Shown here piece by piece: positions 36,476 to 51,145 of a stretch of 64,000 bases of DNA (positions are counted from its first letter, which is position 1; each line of letters opens with the position of its first letter). Source of the stretch: Flaccisagitta enflata (taxonomy: Eukaryota > Chaetognatha > Sagittoidea > Aphragmophora); the NCBI GenBank assembly GCA_965153355.1, contig OZ231126.1:65596001-65660000 (forward strand). The letters are read 5' to 3'. The position numbers and the translations under genes were made by a program. Under the pieces are notes generated by a model. That model ran no database searches and had not been told where the DNA came from. It worked only from the letters and a program-made list of their open reading frames with translations.

Positions 36476-36754
36476 CAGGAACTTCCAAGCTCCAAAGCCA
36501 GTTTATGAAGCTTCGACTTTTGATTCCATGATCAATTGGGAAACCGAATTGGTTACGAAAGATCTCAGATGAAGCCCTACAAAAGTATGAAGATTCACCG
36601 CTCGAGATCAATGTTCCAAGCAACACTCAACACGTTGAACGCTTCATTCAATTGATGGTGAAGAATGCTACAAGGAAGGCAACATCTAAATTACGCAACG
36701 GGCTCTGCAAAGCTACCATCCACAAGGCCAGATACACGGGCCAAGATGGTAAAC

Positions 36755-37150
36755 CATTCCCTAACTCTATCAGACATATCCCTAGCTCTATCAGACCTAT
36801 CCCTAGCTCTATCAGACCTATCCCAAGCTCTATCAGACCTATCCCAAGCTCTATCAGACCTATTCTGAGCTCTATCAGACCCATCTGACCTATCACCAGC
36901 TCCATCAGACCAATCCAAAGACCTATTGGACCTATTACCTGAGCTATCAGACCTATCAGACTCGGTCCCTAGCTATACTAGACCTATCCCTTGCTCTATA
37001 AGACCTATCCTGAGCCTCTCGATCAGACCATGCCAAGCTCCTTATCATGACTCCATCTCAAGCTCTATCAGACCTCCATCTCGGCTGCCCCATTAGACCT
37101 ATCCGACCTATCACCAGATCTATCAGACCTATCCCTAACACTATCTGACC
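36755..37150 (+). repeat. 21-bp tandem repeat
   Basis: CTCTATCAGACCTATCCCAAG in about 18 copies, clean to about 36890 and increasingly broken towards 37150. It ends about 35 bp before the left edge of the second satellite element. The multiple-of-three period keeps an open frame (SSIRPIP), which I take as a by-product. Confidence 0.9.
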
Positions 37151-37184
37151 TAACCATAGCTGATTACTATAGTGGATGAAACAC

Positions 37185-40100
37185 CATATCATCACATAAA
37201 CAAAATGGCAGAGGTTTAACCTCCATTCACATCTTCCCTTTTGAAGAAACCCATGACATCATATTGCTAATTGTGTCTATCTTCATTGGGTCTATCTTCT
37301 CCATTTTTGAAAATACTCTTCTACATGACTAATCATCTCTCCATTTTTGAACCATCTCTCCATTTATTGAAAATACCTGCTATATGACTAATCATCTTCC
37401 ATTTTTGAAACTATCTCTCCATTTATTGAAAATACCGCTTGATATGACTAACTATCTCTCCATTTTTTAACCATTTCTCCATTTTGAAAAACAACCAACA
37501 TGACTAATCATCTTCTTCATTTTTTGAACCATCTCTCCATTTATTGAAAATACCACAGCATGACTCTTAATCATCTTCCATTTTTGGAACTATCTTCTCC
37601 ATTTACTGAGTGCACACTCACATATGACTAATCATCTCTTCCTATTTTGAAACCATCTTCCATTTTGAAAATAACTGCAATATGAATAATCATCTCTCCA
37701 TTTTTGAACCTTCTCTCCGCTTTTTTGGAATACTTGCAATATAAGCATATGACTCAATCATCTTCCTCCATTATTGAACCACTTCATTTTTTTGAAAATA
37801 ACTGGATTACACTAATCATCTCCATTTTTTGAACCATCTTCCATTTTTTTGAAAATAACTGCAATATGACTAATCATTTCTCCATTTTTAAAACTATCTT
37901 CTCTATTTTTTGAAAATACCCAAATATATGACTAACTACCCCATTATAGAACTTAATTTCCATTTTAGTAATAACTGCAATATGACTCATTAACACCTCC
38001 ATTTTTCAGCCATCTTCCATACTTTTAAAAATACCTGCTATATGACTAATCATCTCTCCATTATTGAACCATCTCTCCATTTTTTGAAAATAACTGCAAT
38101 ATGACTAATCATCTCTCCATTTTTAAGCCATCTCTCCATTTTTTGAAAATAACTGCAATATGACTAATCATCTCACCATTTTTGAACCATCTCTCCATTT
38201 ATTGAAAATACCTGCTATATGACTAATCATCTCTCCATTTTTGAACCATCTCTCCATTTTTTGAAAATAACTGCAATATGACTAATCATCTCTCCTTTTT
38301 TGAACCATCTCTCCATTTTTTGAAAACACCCTTGCTATATGACCAATCATCTTCCACTTTGGAACCATCTCTCCATTTGGCTGGAGGGTCACTCAATATG
38401 ACTAATCATCTCTCCATTTTTTGAAACTATCTCTCCATTTATTGGTAAATACCTATATGAGACTAATCATCTCTCCATTCTATTATTGAACCATCTTCCA
38501 TTTTTTGAAAATAACTGCAATATGACTAATCATCTCTCCATTTTTGAGCCATCTCTCCATTTTTTGAAAATACCTACATATGACTAATCATTCTCCAGCA
38601 TTATTGAATTATCCATCTTCCATTTTTTGAAAATAACTGCAATATGACTCATCATCTCTCCATTTTTGAGCCATCTCTCCACTTGAAAATACTCAGTTAT
38701 ATGACCAATCATCTCCATTATTGAACCATTCTGGTATTTGAAAATAACTGCACATGTGACTAATTGTCTTTCTCCATTTTTGAGCCATCTCTCCATTTCT
38801 TGAAAATACTTGCACATGACTAATCATTTCCTTTTTGAAACTTATCTCTTCCATTTTTGAAACACCTGCTATATGACCAATCTTTCCATTTTTGAACCAT
38901 CTCTCCATTTATTGAAAATACCCACACTATATGACTAATCATCTCTCCATTTTGAACCATCTCTCCATTTATTGAAAAATACCACATATGACTAATCATC
39001 TCTCTCCATTTTTGGAACTATCTTCCATTTTTTTGGAAAAATAACTGCAATATGACTAATCATCTCTGTTTTTTTGAACCATCTCTCCATTTTTTGAAAA
39101 TACCTGCTATATGACTAATCATCTTTCCATTATTGAATTATTCTCCATCTTTTTTTAAAATAATCAACATGACTAATCATCTCTCCATTTTGACACTTTC
39201 TCCATTTTTTGAAAATAACTGCAATATGACTAATCATCTCTACATTTTTGAACTATCTCTCTATTTTTTGAAAATACCTGCTATATGACTAATCATCTCT
39301 CCATTTTTGAACCATCTCTCCACTTTTTGAACATAACTGCAATATGACTAATCATCTCTCCATTTTTGAGCCATCTCTCCATTTTTTTGAAAATACTTGT
39401 GCAGTATGACTAATCTTCATCTTCCATAGAATCCATCTTCCATTTTGAAAATACCCAAGAGTATGACTGAATCTATTCTCTCCATTTTTTGAACCATCTC
39501 TCCATTTATTGAAAATACCTCACAGAGGACTGAATCATCCTCCAATTTTGAACCATCTTCTCCAGCCACTAAATATACCCATGATATGACTAATCATCTT
39601 CAAATTATTGAACCATTCCTCATTTTTGAAAATAACTCACACACTGATCATCTTCATTTTTATTAATTCTCCATTTTTAGCAAACACTTGCAATATGGCC
39701 AATCATCCTCCATTTTTAAACCATCTCCATTTTTGAAAACAAAGTATGACTAATCATCTTCTCCATTTTGAACCATATCTTCATTTGGCTGAAAATACCT
39801 CTGCTATATGACTAATCATCTCTCCATTTTTTTAAACCATTCTCCATTTTTTGAAAATACTTGCTATATGACTAATCATCTCTCCATTTTTGAAACATCT
39901 CTCCATTTTTTGAAAATAACTGCAATATGACTAATCATCTCTCCATTTTTGAACCATCTCTCCATTTTTTGAAAATACGTGTTATATGACTAATCATCTC
40001 TCCATTATTGAACCATCTCTTCATTTTTTAAGAAATACCTGCTTTATGACTAATCATCTCTCCATTTTTGAGCCATCTCTCCATTTTTTGAAAATAACTG

Positions 40101-43100
40101 CAATATGACTAATCATCTCTCCATTTTTGAACCATCTCTCCATTTATTGAAAATACCTGCTATATGACTAATCATCTCTCCATTTTTTCATCATCTCTCC
40201 ATTTTTGAAAATAACTGCAATATGACTAATCATCTCTCCATTTTTTAAACATCTCTCCATTTTTTGAAAATAACTGCAATATGACTAATCATCTCTCCAT
40301 TTTTAAACCAACTCTCCATTTTTTGAGAATACCTGCAAGATGACTAATCATCTCTCCATTTTTGAGCCATCTCTCCATTTTTTGGAAATATTTGTATTTG
40401 ACTAATCATCTCTCCATTTTTGAACCATTCTCCACGGCTGAAAAAATACTGCAATATGACTAATCATCTCTCTATTTTTGAACCATCTCTCCATTTAGAA
40501 AAAATACCTGCTATATGACTAATCATCTCTCCATTTTTGAACCATCTCTCCATTTTTTTAGAATACTTGCAATATAACTAATAATCTCTCCATTTTTGAG
40601 CCATCTCTCCATTTTTTGAAAATAACTGCAATATGACTAATCATCTCTCCATTTTTGAACCATCTTCCATTTTATGGTGTTTAACTTATGACTAATCATC
40701 TCTCATTTTTTAAGACCATTCCCATTTTTTGGAAAAATAATCAGTAATTATGATTAATCATCTATTTACAGAACCATTCTACCTTCCAGCAACTGTAATA
40801 TGATTTCAATCACTTATTTTTATTTTACCCTATTTTAAAAAATCATATATGATTGTCATCTTCCATTATTGAACTATCTCCATTAGTTTGAAAGTAATTT
40901 GTATTAGCACTCATCATTCTCTGTTATTGAATTCATCTTCCATTTTGAAAAATTGCTATATGACACCATTTCCATGAATTCATCTTCATTTTGAAAATAA
41001 TTCACACTATGATTAATCATCTCCCATTAGCCCATCTCCATTTTGAAACCAGCCTGATATGACTAACATCTCCATTATTGAACCATTCTCTGCCTTTTGA
41101 AATAATTCGCAGTATGACATCATCTCTTATTTTAACTCATTCTCCATTTTTGAAAAATATCGTTACATGATTATCATCTCTCCATTTTGAATGATCATTT
41201 TTTGAAAAATAATTGTAATATGATAATACCCATTTTTGTTCATTCATTTTATGAAAATATCGCTATAGACATCATCTTCATTATTAAACTATCTTCCACT
41301 TGAAAATAACTGAATGAAGACTAACACTACCATTTTTGAAACTATCTCTACTTAGCCTATATATGACTAATCAAACAATCCATTTTTCATTCTTCTATTT
41401 TGAAATAATTGCAATATGATTAATCATCTCTCCATTTTTAACCATCTTCCATTTTTTGGTACTGCTGAAGGACATCATCTTCCATTTTAACCATCTCACT
41501 TCTGAAAATAACTGCATTATATTCAACACTTCATTTTTAACCATTTTGAAATACCATATATGACTATCATCTGTCTGATTTAACTATCTTCTACTTTTGA
41601 AAATACTGCAATATGATTCATCATCTTCATTTTTTTAACTTCAGATTTTTGAAAATAATTGCACAGATAATCATTTCCATTTAAATATCTCATTTATAAT
41701 TACTTGCAATATGACTACACTATTTTGATTAACTGATCACTTGGAAATACTTGCTGTATGACTAATTATTTCATTTTGACTATTCTCTCCATTTTCAGGA
41801 AACACTTCATGACTTACTATCTTTTATTCTTACCATCTCTCTTGCATGACTTACCGCAATAGTGACTAGATATCTTCATTTTTGAACCATCTCTTCATTT
41901 TTAAAGAAATACCTGCTTTATGACTCCATTTTTGAACCATCTCTCCATCTTTTAGAAATACTTGCAATATGACTAAACATCTTTCCATGGCCTGGTGGCA
42001 GAATTTGATCCCACAAGCCCTTATCAGTTCTCCGTCCAGCTATTGATCTCGACCTCTGGATTGAAAAGTGATAAGGAAACATGGACAATCATTCTTTTCA
42101 TCTTTTATTATTATGTTTTGTTGTGTTTTTTTTTTTTACTCTGTTTCTTCATAGTTGCATGCGATCCCACAATTTCTCATTGGTTTTCATTGGAGATTGA
42201 TTTTGTATCACCAAGTTGAGAGGTGACAAGGAAACATGGACAACCAATATTTGGCGCATTTCACAAGTTTTTTCTTTTTTTCTTTCACATTGATATTTCA
42301 CATTTGTTATTTTTTCAGTTGGGGTTAGTGTAGGAAGGATATTAGTTGTACAGGAGAATTTCCCTGGTATTAGAGTGTTATGCACTACGTTTGTATCCAT
42401 TGATGCAATCCTCATAACATCAATGGCAGTGATAGGGTCCGCCGGCGGAAAGGCCAGTGCGCGAGACCCCACGGACAGACAGACAAACGGACCAAATTAG
42501 TAAGGGGAAACACTCAACAAGCTGAAATTATACAGAGGTTTAAAAATAATTGAAGCAAAAGAAATTCTCCACTTTCCTCTGTTCCTTAATGATCTTAAGG
42601 AGAACATCATAAAGTTACATAAAGTATACTTGTCCGCTTTAATCTTTACCCAATTCTTTTTTTACATTTTATGTTTTTTAAAACTGTAGCCCACTTTTTT
42701 CTAGAAAGCCTCTTTTTCAAAAATCTTGTGTTTATGATCATCTTTTTTAAAACCGATTTTGGATTTGAGATAAAAGGTGATAGCCGTCTCAATACTGTGT
42801 TGGTGAGCCAGTTTAGTCCAATTGTCTTGAAACAAGGCCAACACCTTAAAGTTGTATGCAATCACTTAATTACATAACCATATACCTAAATTAACTTTCA
42901 TTGTATCTAAATGACATAAGATGATTTGAAATGATTTAAAATGACCTAAATTGACTGGAATTGGCTATAATGACTTAAGTGACTAAAGTGATCTTAACTA
43001 ATTTAAATTGACTTAAATTGACATAAATTGACTTAAATTGACTGATGTTGCTTTAAAATGACTAAAAATGACCTAAAATGATTTAAAATTATCTTAATTG

Positions 43101-46100
43101 ACTTTTAATGACCTAATTGACTTAAAATGAGTTAGTAGGAATAAAACAAATAAAAAAAGGAAAACGTGACCAACCAACAAACGGACGGAAAAAGCAGGGT
43201 GTAGATTGTGTAGCACACAGCTGAAATTTTTCTAAAATTTCCTTGGCCAATGTATAGGCCACGCCGCTGGTGTAAAATCAATCAGAAAGGACGTCAAATC
43301 CAGCAAAGAGATTTTCAATGAAGGATGCTTCTGTCTCAGCAGTATTGGCCGCCATTAAGAGATGTTCCAATCTTTCCCTTTTTTGAAGAAACCGGCTATA
43401 TGACTAATCATCTCTTCATTCTTGAACCATCTCTCCGTTTTTTGAAAACACTTGCAATATGACTAAACATCTTTCCATTTTTGAACCAATTAAGTTTCAA
43501 TTTAGCAGTTTATTTTCCCGTACTGTGCATATTATAGCCATATGGCAATGGATCAGCGGGGAGGACCATGACTAAGCTCTTCACTTGCTATTTTCTAGTT
43601 TAGGACATGGACGGGCTTGTTCGTTTTTTGACAATACTGGGTATATGACTAATCATCTCTCCATTTTTGAACCATCTCTCCACTCTTTGAAAATACTCTC
43701 AATATGACTATACTTCTTTTACCACTTTTCTGTTGAGAAAATGCTTGATTTTGATGTTTTTTATGAATGCATGACCTACCAACCAACCAACCGATCGACC
43801 AACTTAGCGACCTGGCAACCAACCAACCAGTTTATTGATAGACCGATGCGAGACGACTTAAAAATGTGAGAGTATGGTTCATAAAATGGAGAGATGATTA
43901 GCTGGATGTACATAAAATGAGACAGGCTCAATAGAATGAGAGATGATTTAAATGAAGAATATTTTCAAAAAATGGAGACATGGCTCAAAAATGGAGAGAT
44001 GATTAGTCATATAGCATTTATTTTCAAAAATGGAGAGACAGTTCAATAATGAAGAGATGATTAGTCATATAGCAGGTATTTTCAAAAAATGGAGAGATGG
44101 CTCAAAATGAGACATTTAGTCATGTTAGCAGGTATTTTCTTCAAAAATGGAGATAAATTAAAATGGAGAGATAATTAGTCATATTGCAAAGTTTTTTTTG
44201 GTGGAGAGATACTTCAAATGAGAGATGATTAATATAGAGAAGAAATATTTTCTAAAAATGAGAAATATCTAAAAATGAGAGATGATTAACACATAGCAGG
44301 CATTTCTCAAAAATGGAGAGATGGTCTTAATAATGAGAGATGATTAATATAGCAGTATTTTTAAAAATGAGATAGTTTGGTAATGGAGGAAGATATCAAA
44401 AATACATTTTGAAAAATGTGAGAGATGGTTCACAATGGAGAGACATTAGTCATATAGCATATATCTAAAAAATGGAGAATTATTTCAAAAATGGAGAGAT
44501 GATTAGTCATATTCAGCAGGTATTTTCAAAAATGGAGATGGCTCAAAAATGGATAGATGATTAGTCATATTGCAGCTATTTTCAAAATGATAGATGGCTT
44601 GAAAATGGAGAGATGATTAGTCATAGAAGCCAAAAAATGTGAGAGATGGCCTAAAATGTGAGAGAGATGATTAGTCATATTGCAGTTATTTTCAAAAATG
44701 GGAGAGATAATAAAATGTGAGAGAGATGATTAGTCATATAAAGTGCATTAAAAAAATGGAGAGATGGCTCAATAATGGAGAGATAATTACACATATAGCA
44801 GGTATTTTCATTAAATGGAGAGATGGCTCAAAATGGAGAGATGATTAGTCATATTCACAATTATTTTCTAAAATGGAGAGATGGTCTAATAATGGAGAGA
44901 TGATTATATTTATAGCATTTTCAAAAATGGAGATGGTCAAAACATGGAGAGATGATTAACAGGCTCTGTGCATTTCAAAATGTGAGAGATGACTAAAATG
45001 AGAGACAGATTATTATATTCCCAGTTATTTTGGAAAAATTATGAGATATTCATTAATGAGAGATGATTAGAATAAGAGAAATATATATTTTAAAAAATGG
45101 AGATAATGGTCAAATGAGATGATTATTCATAAAGCAGGTTAAAAATGGAGAGATGGTTCAATAATGGAGAGACAGATTGAAATAATATGAATTTTCAAGA
45201 AATGGAGAGATGGTGAAAAAATGAAGAGATGATTAGTCAGATTGCAGGAAATTTTCAAAAAATGGAGAGATAGTCCATAAATGGATAGATGATTAGTCAT
45301 ATAACAGGTATTTTCAAAATAAGGAGAGATGGCTCAAAATGGAGAGATGATTAGTCTTACTGAAGTTATTTTTAAAAGAATGGAGAGATGGTTCAAAATG
45401 GAGAGATGATTAGTCATATTGCTATATTTTCTAAAAAATGGAGATGGTCTGTACGGAGAGATGATTAGTCATAGCAGGTATTACTTTCAAAAAATGGAGA
45501 GATGGCTCAAAAATGGAGAGATGATTAGTCATATTGCAGTTATTTTCAAAATGGAGAGATGGTTCAAAAATGGAGAGATGATTAGTCAGCATAGCAGGTT
45601 TCAAATAATGGAGAGATGCATTTCAAAAATGGAGAGATGATTATCATATTGCAAGTATTTTCATGTGTAATGGAGAGGATATTAAAAATGATGAGATGAT
45701 TAATATATGTATTTAAAAAATGAGAGAGATGGTTCAAAATGAGATGATTAGTCATATTGCAAGTATTTTTAAAAATGATCAAAAATGGAAAGATGATTAG
45801 TCATATTGCAGTTATTTTCAGAAATGCAGAGATGGCTAAAAAATGGATAGATAATTAGTCGTATAGCAGGTATTTTCAATAAATGGAGAGATGGCTCAAA
45901 AATGGAGAGATGATGAATATATAGCAGAATTATTTTCAAAATGAGAGATGGTTCATTAATGGAGAGATGATTAGTCATATAGCAGGTATTTCTCAAAAAT
46001 GGAGAGATAGTTCAATAATGGAGAGATGAATAATCATATATATATATTTTCAAAAATGGAGAGATGGTTCAAAAATGGAGACACTTAGTCATAGCTGCAG

Positions 46101-47110
46101 TTATTTTAAAATGGAGATGGTTCAATAATGGAGAGATGATTAGTCATATAGCAGTTATTTTCAAAAAATTGAGATGGTTTAAAATATAGAGATGATTAGC
46201 TACATATTGCAGGTATTTTCAAAAAATGGAGAGATGTTTCATTAATGGAGAGATGATTAGTCATATTGCAGTTATTTTTAAAAAATGGAGAGATGGTTCA
46301 AAAATGGAGAGATGATTAGTCATATTCCAGTTATTTTCAGAAAAAATGAGAGATGGTTCTAATAATGGAGACAGATTAGTCATATAGCAGAGATTTAAAA
46401 ATGAGAGATGGCCTAAAAATGGAGAGATGATTAGTCATATTGCAGTTATTTCAAAAATGAGAGGATGGTTCCAAAATGGAGAGATGATTAGTCATATTGC
46501 AGTTATTGTCAAAACATGGAGAGATGGCTTAAAAATGGAGAGATGATTATCACATTATAGTTATTTTTAAAAATTGGAGAGATGGTTCAAAATGGGGAGA
46601 TGATTAGTCATATTCCAGTTATTTTCAAAATATATATTGTTCAATAATGGAGAGATGACTAGTTATATAGTAGGTATTTTCAAAAAATGGAGAGATACTT
46701 CCAAAATGGAGAGATGATTAGTCATATTGCAGTTATTTTTAAAATGGAGAGAGATGGTTCAATAATAGATGATTAGTCATATAGCATGGTTTTCTAAAAT
46801 GAGAGATGGTTTGGTAATGAAAGAGATGATTAATTGCATATATTTTCAAAAAATGGAGAGATGGTTAAAAAATGGAGAGAAGATCAGACACATAATATGT
46901 ATTTTCAATAAATGGAGAGATGGTTCAAAATGGAGAGATGATTAAATCATACTGAAGGTATTCTAAAAGAATGGAGAGATGAACCTAATGGAGAGATAGA
47001 CATAAGGAATTAGCAATATGATGTCCTTAAGGTTTTCTTCAAAAATGTGAGAGATGTGAATGGAGAGTTAAAAAACCTCTGCCTAACAAAATGAGGTTTC
47101 AATAGATTAT
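37185..47110. mobile_element. Foldback-like satellite element, second copy with both ends
   Basis: Left terminus 37185-37300 and right terminus 46990-47110 are inverted copies (AAATGGCAGAGGTTT..., ATCATATTGCTAATT...). Inside are the left arm of 59-bp units (37300-41990), a 1.8-kb spacer (41991-43790, near-identical to 2098-3898) and the right arm (43860-46980). The arms are far more irregular than in the first copy, with truncated and garbled units. Long inverted arms built of tandem subrepeats are the hallmark of Foldback/Galileo-type DNA transposons. No transposase is recognisable in the spacer. Confidence 0.5.
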
Positions 47111-47149
47111 TTGATCTTAAACATTTTTAGCGATTTTTCATTCGAGCGT

Positions 47150-47390
47150 GACGGATGGATGGACGAACGGACGGACAAACAGACGGATGGACGGACAGAC
47201 AGAACCTCTTATAGAGGTGCTATGGGGCACCGAAAAATCATCACTTCATATTTCTGAATCATTTCCAGTGGTTTTTGCTTCTTTTTGAGAATTTTAACTC
47301 GAGCGTGACCACTCAACCGACTGACCAACCAACCAACCAACTGACAGACAGAGCTAGTTATAGAGGTGCTATGGCGCACCTAAAAACCGC
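47150..47390 (+). repeat. GAC-array units B and C, second copy
   Basis: Near-identical to 7362-7600, including both hairpins. The following unit D copy (47470-47640) is damaged and has lost its hairpin. Confidence 0.65.
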
Positions 47391-47721
47391 CAAAAACGAC
47401 CTAAGCTTGAACGAAAATCAGATTTTGAATGAAATTTGTATTACAGTATTGATTGCATAATTTTGTATTGTTATCGTGACCCGCGCGACTTCCAGACCTT
47501 ACGCGTGTCGGCTGGTTGGCCGATGTCCGTCATTCGCTGGTAACCGTAACAAATGGGAGCGCCATACTGCTCTGGGTGCACTTCCCTGCGTACCCGTCCG
47601 CAACTGAGGGGGAGTGTATATGGCCTTGTTCATGATGGAGGTTGTTTGTCATTTCACATGAGTTCATTTGAATGTAATAAAAAATGTGTTCTGCGTTTGA
47701 CTTAATGAATGAACGATAATT

Positions 47722-48272
47722 TAGGACCCGAAGTAGTTAACTTTAACTAGTTAGTTAACTAGTTGAAATTATGAAAACCCTTATAGTTAACTAACTGAAA
47801 TTAACTAGTTAACAATTTTACTAATTTTTGGGTGCAAATTTACAAAAATACACTATCTTTCCCAAAAATTTATGAAAATTTGCAAGGGACCGATTTTTTT
47901 TATAGTTAAAACCAAGAAATTTATAATGTTTGAGTCAACACCTACTGGGGCAAATATGCCTTTGTAAAAATTCAAGGGGAATGCCAGTCTTTATGATGAT
48001 ATTTTATTTGATATAACAAAAAAACAAGGCCGGATACACGGCAGGACAGTCGCGGACGGTTTGGCAGGGGCACTAATGCAAAAAACGCTCGCAATATAAA
48101 AAGGTTATGGGACGGACGGACGGACCAACCAACCTACCGACCGACATGGCAAGGTGTAGAGTCGCGTGTCTGCAATTGTATAAAATTTAATTCATTTTTA
48201 GTAATTAAATTCACCTAAAAAGTATAGTTAACTGTTATTACTCAGTTAATCTTAAAACTCAACTACTGTCCT
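47722..48272. mobile_element. MITE with TAGGACCCG ends, second copy
   Basis: Left half and nested unit E (48004-48175) match the first copy almost exactly. From about 48170 rightwards the sequence is indel-rich and the terminal inverted repeat is mostly lost. Confidence 0.55.
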
Positions 48273-49744
48273 GAACGATTTAATGAATGAATGAATGAAT
48301 GAATGTATGTGAGGAATGAATGAATGGAATGAAACGTTCAATAGAATGGAAGAAATGTGGGGTTTAAAAGAGGAGAAAGGCGAGGAGAGACAATAGAAGA
48401 AGTGGTTTATGTATATCAAATGTTAGTGTTTAATATTTAAATATGTAATTTCTAAACAAATTGACCTATAGATCCACATTGGGCCCATTTAAAGATCTAC
48501 TGATAAATCTCCAAAATGGGACCTATGATGAAGTTGTAAGACACCTGTCTGAAGATAAGAGCTCTGAAGTGATTCTTGTATCCAACAAGAAAAAAGTATT
48601 ACCATTGGTGCTTTGCATTGTGGCAAATGCTGCTGCAGGGATAGTTTTTTCTCAAGATACCGACTTTCCATGGCTCTCACCTTTTTAAATTTCCACATGA
48701 GTGCCTACATATGGAAGAGCTTCAAATTTGACTCAATGACCTCATGTGACGCCTGTCTAGATGCTGTGTGGTGATAGGTTGATACTCCTTACCACAACTC
48801 TCTTTTTTTCTCAGTATTTATGGACTTTTTTCCTGCTGCATGACACTGCCTTTTATTGGTGACCTTACTATTTATATTCCTTCCTGAATGAATGCACTGG
48901 TTGATCCAAAAATGATTTCAAGTAAATAGAATAGGACTTAGAACTTTGATCTAAAATTATCAACATCACATAGGCATACGTTTGATTCGCCATCAAAAAA
49001 CTATGCAATGGCAAAATGGCAAGTGGCAAGTTGTTTTGTTTAACAGACAGATATTGTTACATTTATGTTGTCACGAAAATTGTTTCAAACGGTACCACAC
49101 CTTTCTGACTTTTATTATGTCACCACACGGTGGAGAAATTGCGTATGGTAGCAGAGTTTATATTGCATGAGAAATAGCTTGACCACATCTTCAGGTGTTG
49201 CATGAAAGAAAGAAACAACTGACGTGGGTCACAAGATTGCCAGGAGGGATGGTAGGGGACATCTAACCCCATCCACACCTAAAACTCCTACCCATACACA
49301 AACATATATAATAAAAGTCATCTGTTGATCGCACATGGTCAGCGTTACCGATGCCCTGCTTACGATTAGCTGAAGAAGTGATGTTATGGCAAAGAGCGGA
49401 CACATGAAATTACCCTCAGAACTGGCATAATATTAGCCTTCACATGCTTCAACATAACGGCAAAACGCTCATTTTTTCCACTTCTTTCAACTTCGATCAC
49501 CTTCTCTTTGACGGATAGACGGACAGTTTATAGAGCGTGCCTGCACCAAAATTCAAAAAACGTTGTCAACGGGAGATCAGGCAAAAAAGTGGGGCAGGAG
49601 CTGCAACAAAAGAGTGACTGACGACGAAAACTCTGACCTAACTGGTGTACCAATCGCTGCCGCCAATATTGGGCGGGTTTTAAAAAAGATATTAAAAAGA
49701 ATCACATTTCATTTTGCTCTTACTTAGGCCAAGGATTATATTGA

Positions 49745-50510
49745 CGTGTCCCTTCATCAATTGACGTCGAAGTTAATGACTTACTCATCTCATCTTTATC
49801 CTCCACAATTTCCTCTTCACTTCTACCAAGCTTCCGGGTCTAGAGATTTTCCTGAGAGAAGAAGGAATGAACATGAAGATCATGATTGGAATCTTTGGAA
49901 CTCACTGAAGGAGAAATGGATGAAACTGGACAGTAAAAGAGGATGGCATATGTATAAAGATATAGTGAGAAACAGATAGATAAAACAAGATAGATATGAG
50001 AAAGTGGATAGAGTGATAAGAGATAGTTGAAGAAAGATAAGAGTAAGGAAGGAAGACAGATAGAATGTGAGAAATAAAATAATACTAGTGACATGAGTGA
50101 GGATATAAAATAGTTAAGATATAATGAGAGGGAAGAGGCTGAAATAATATTGTGGACTTAGAGATACTCCTGAGTAAGAGGAAGAGAAACAGTAATAAAG
50201 AAGATGAACAAGAAGAATAATAACAGTTAAATAATATAAAATAAATAATAAAGAAATAAAGAATATATAAGAAGAATAAAGAATATATAATAATAATAAA
50301 GAAGAAGAAGAAGAAGAAGAAGAAGAAGAAAAAGAAGAAGAAGAAGACAAAGAGAGAGAGGGAGGTGTAAGAAGAGAGAACGAAGAAAAAGAAAAAGAAC
50401 ATCGACAGAAAGAAAAAGATGAAGAACCAGAAAAAGCAATTAAGCCTAGAAAAGAAAACCGGGAAATGGAGGCAAAGCTTGAAAATACACCGATTGCAAC
50501 AACGACAACG

Positions 50511-50559
<49 letters not shown>

Positions 50560-51104
50560 ATAACAACAATAAATAGCTGCACTCACAGCAAAGAAGGCAA
50601 AACGAGGAGAAATTAGAAAATTCATTTCATATTCAAGCTTACCAGAAGACAGCAGGACATGAGAGAAAAACAATGAACTATCGGAAATAATTGCAATAAG
50701 AAATAACAGCACAATAGCAGAATAACAACAACAGCACAGCAATAGCAGCAATAATAACAACAATAATAACAACAACAATAACAATATCAATAATAACAAC
50801 AACATAAATAAATAACAACAACAACAAGGGCCAACAATCTAAACAGAATCATGTTTTTCAAGTCTACTGCAACAACAGCCAACAGATGTCGACACCAGAG
50901 ATGTGAAATGCAAAGGACTTTTGAGACAAAAACGAGTCGCAAAAACATCAGACGCAAACAACAATCGCTAACAACAATAAATAAACAACAAATAATAAAT
51001 AACAACAACAACAAACAGTCAAATGGGGCTGTCACTAACAAATAAAACAATCACAATAAATTAAACAACAATATTATAACAATAATAACAACAATAACAA
51101 CAAT

Positions 51105-51145
<41 letters not shown>

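Noticed and set aside
36652-36905. SSIRPIP-repeat protein
   Set aside because: A 21-bp tandem repeat is open by period. It breaks down beyond 36890 and has no upstream exon evidence.
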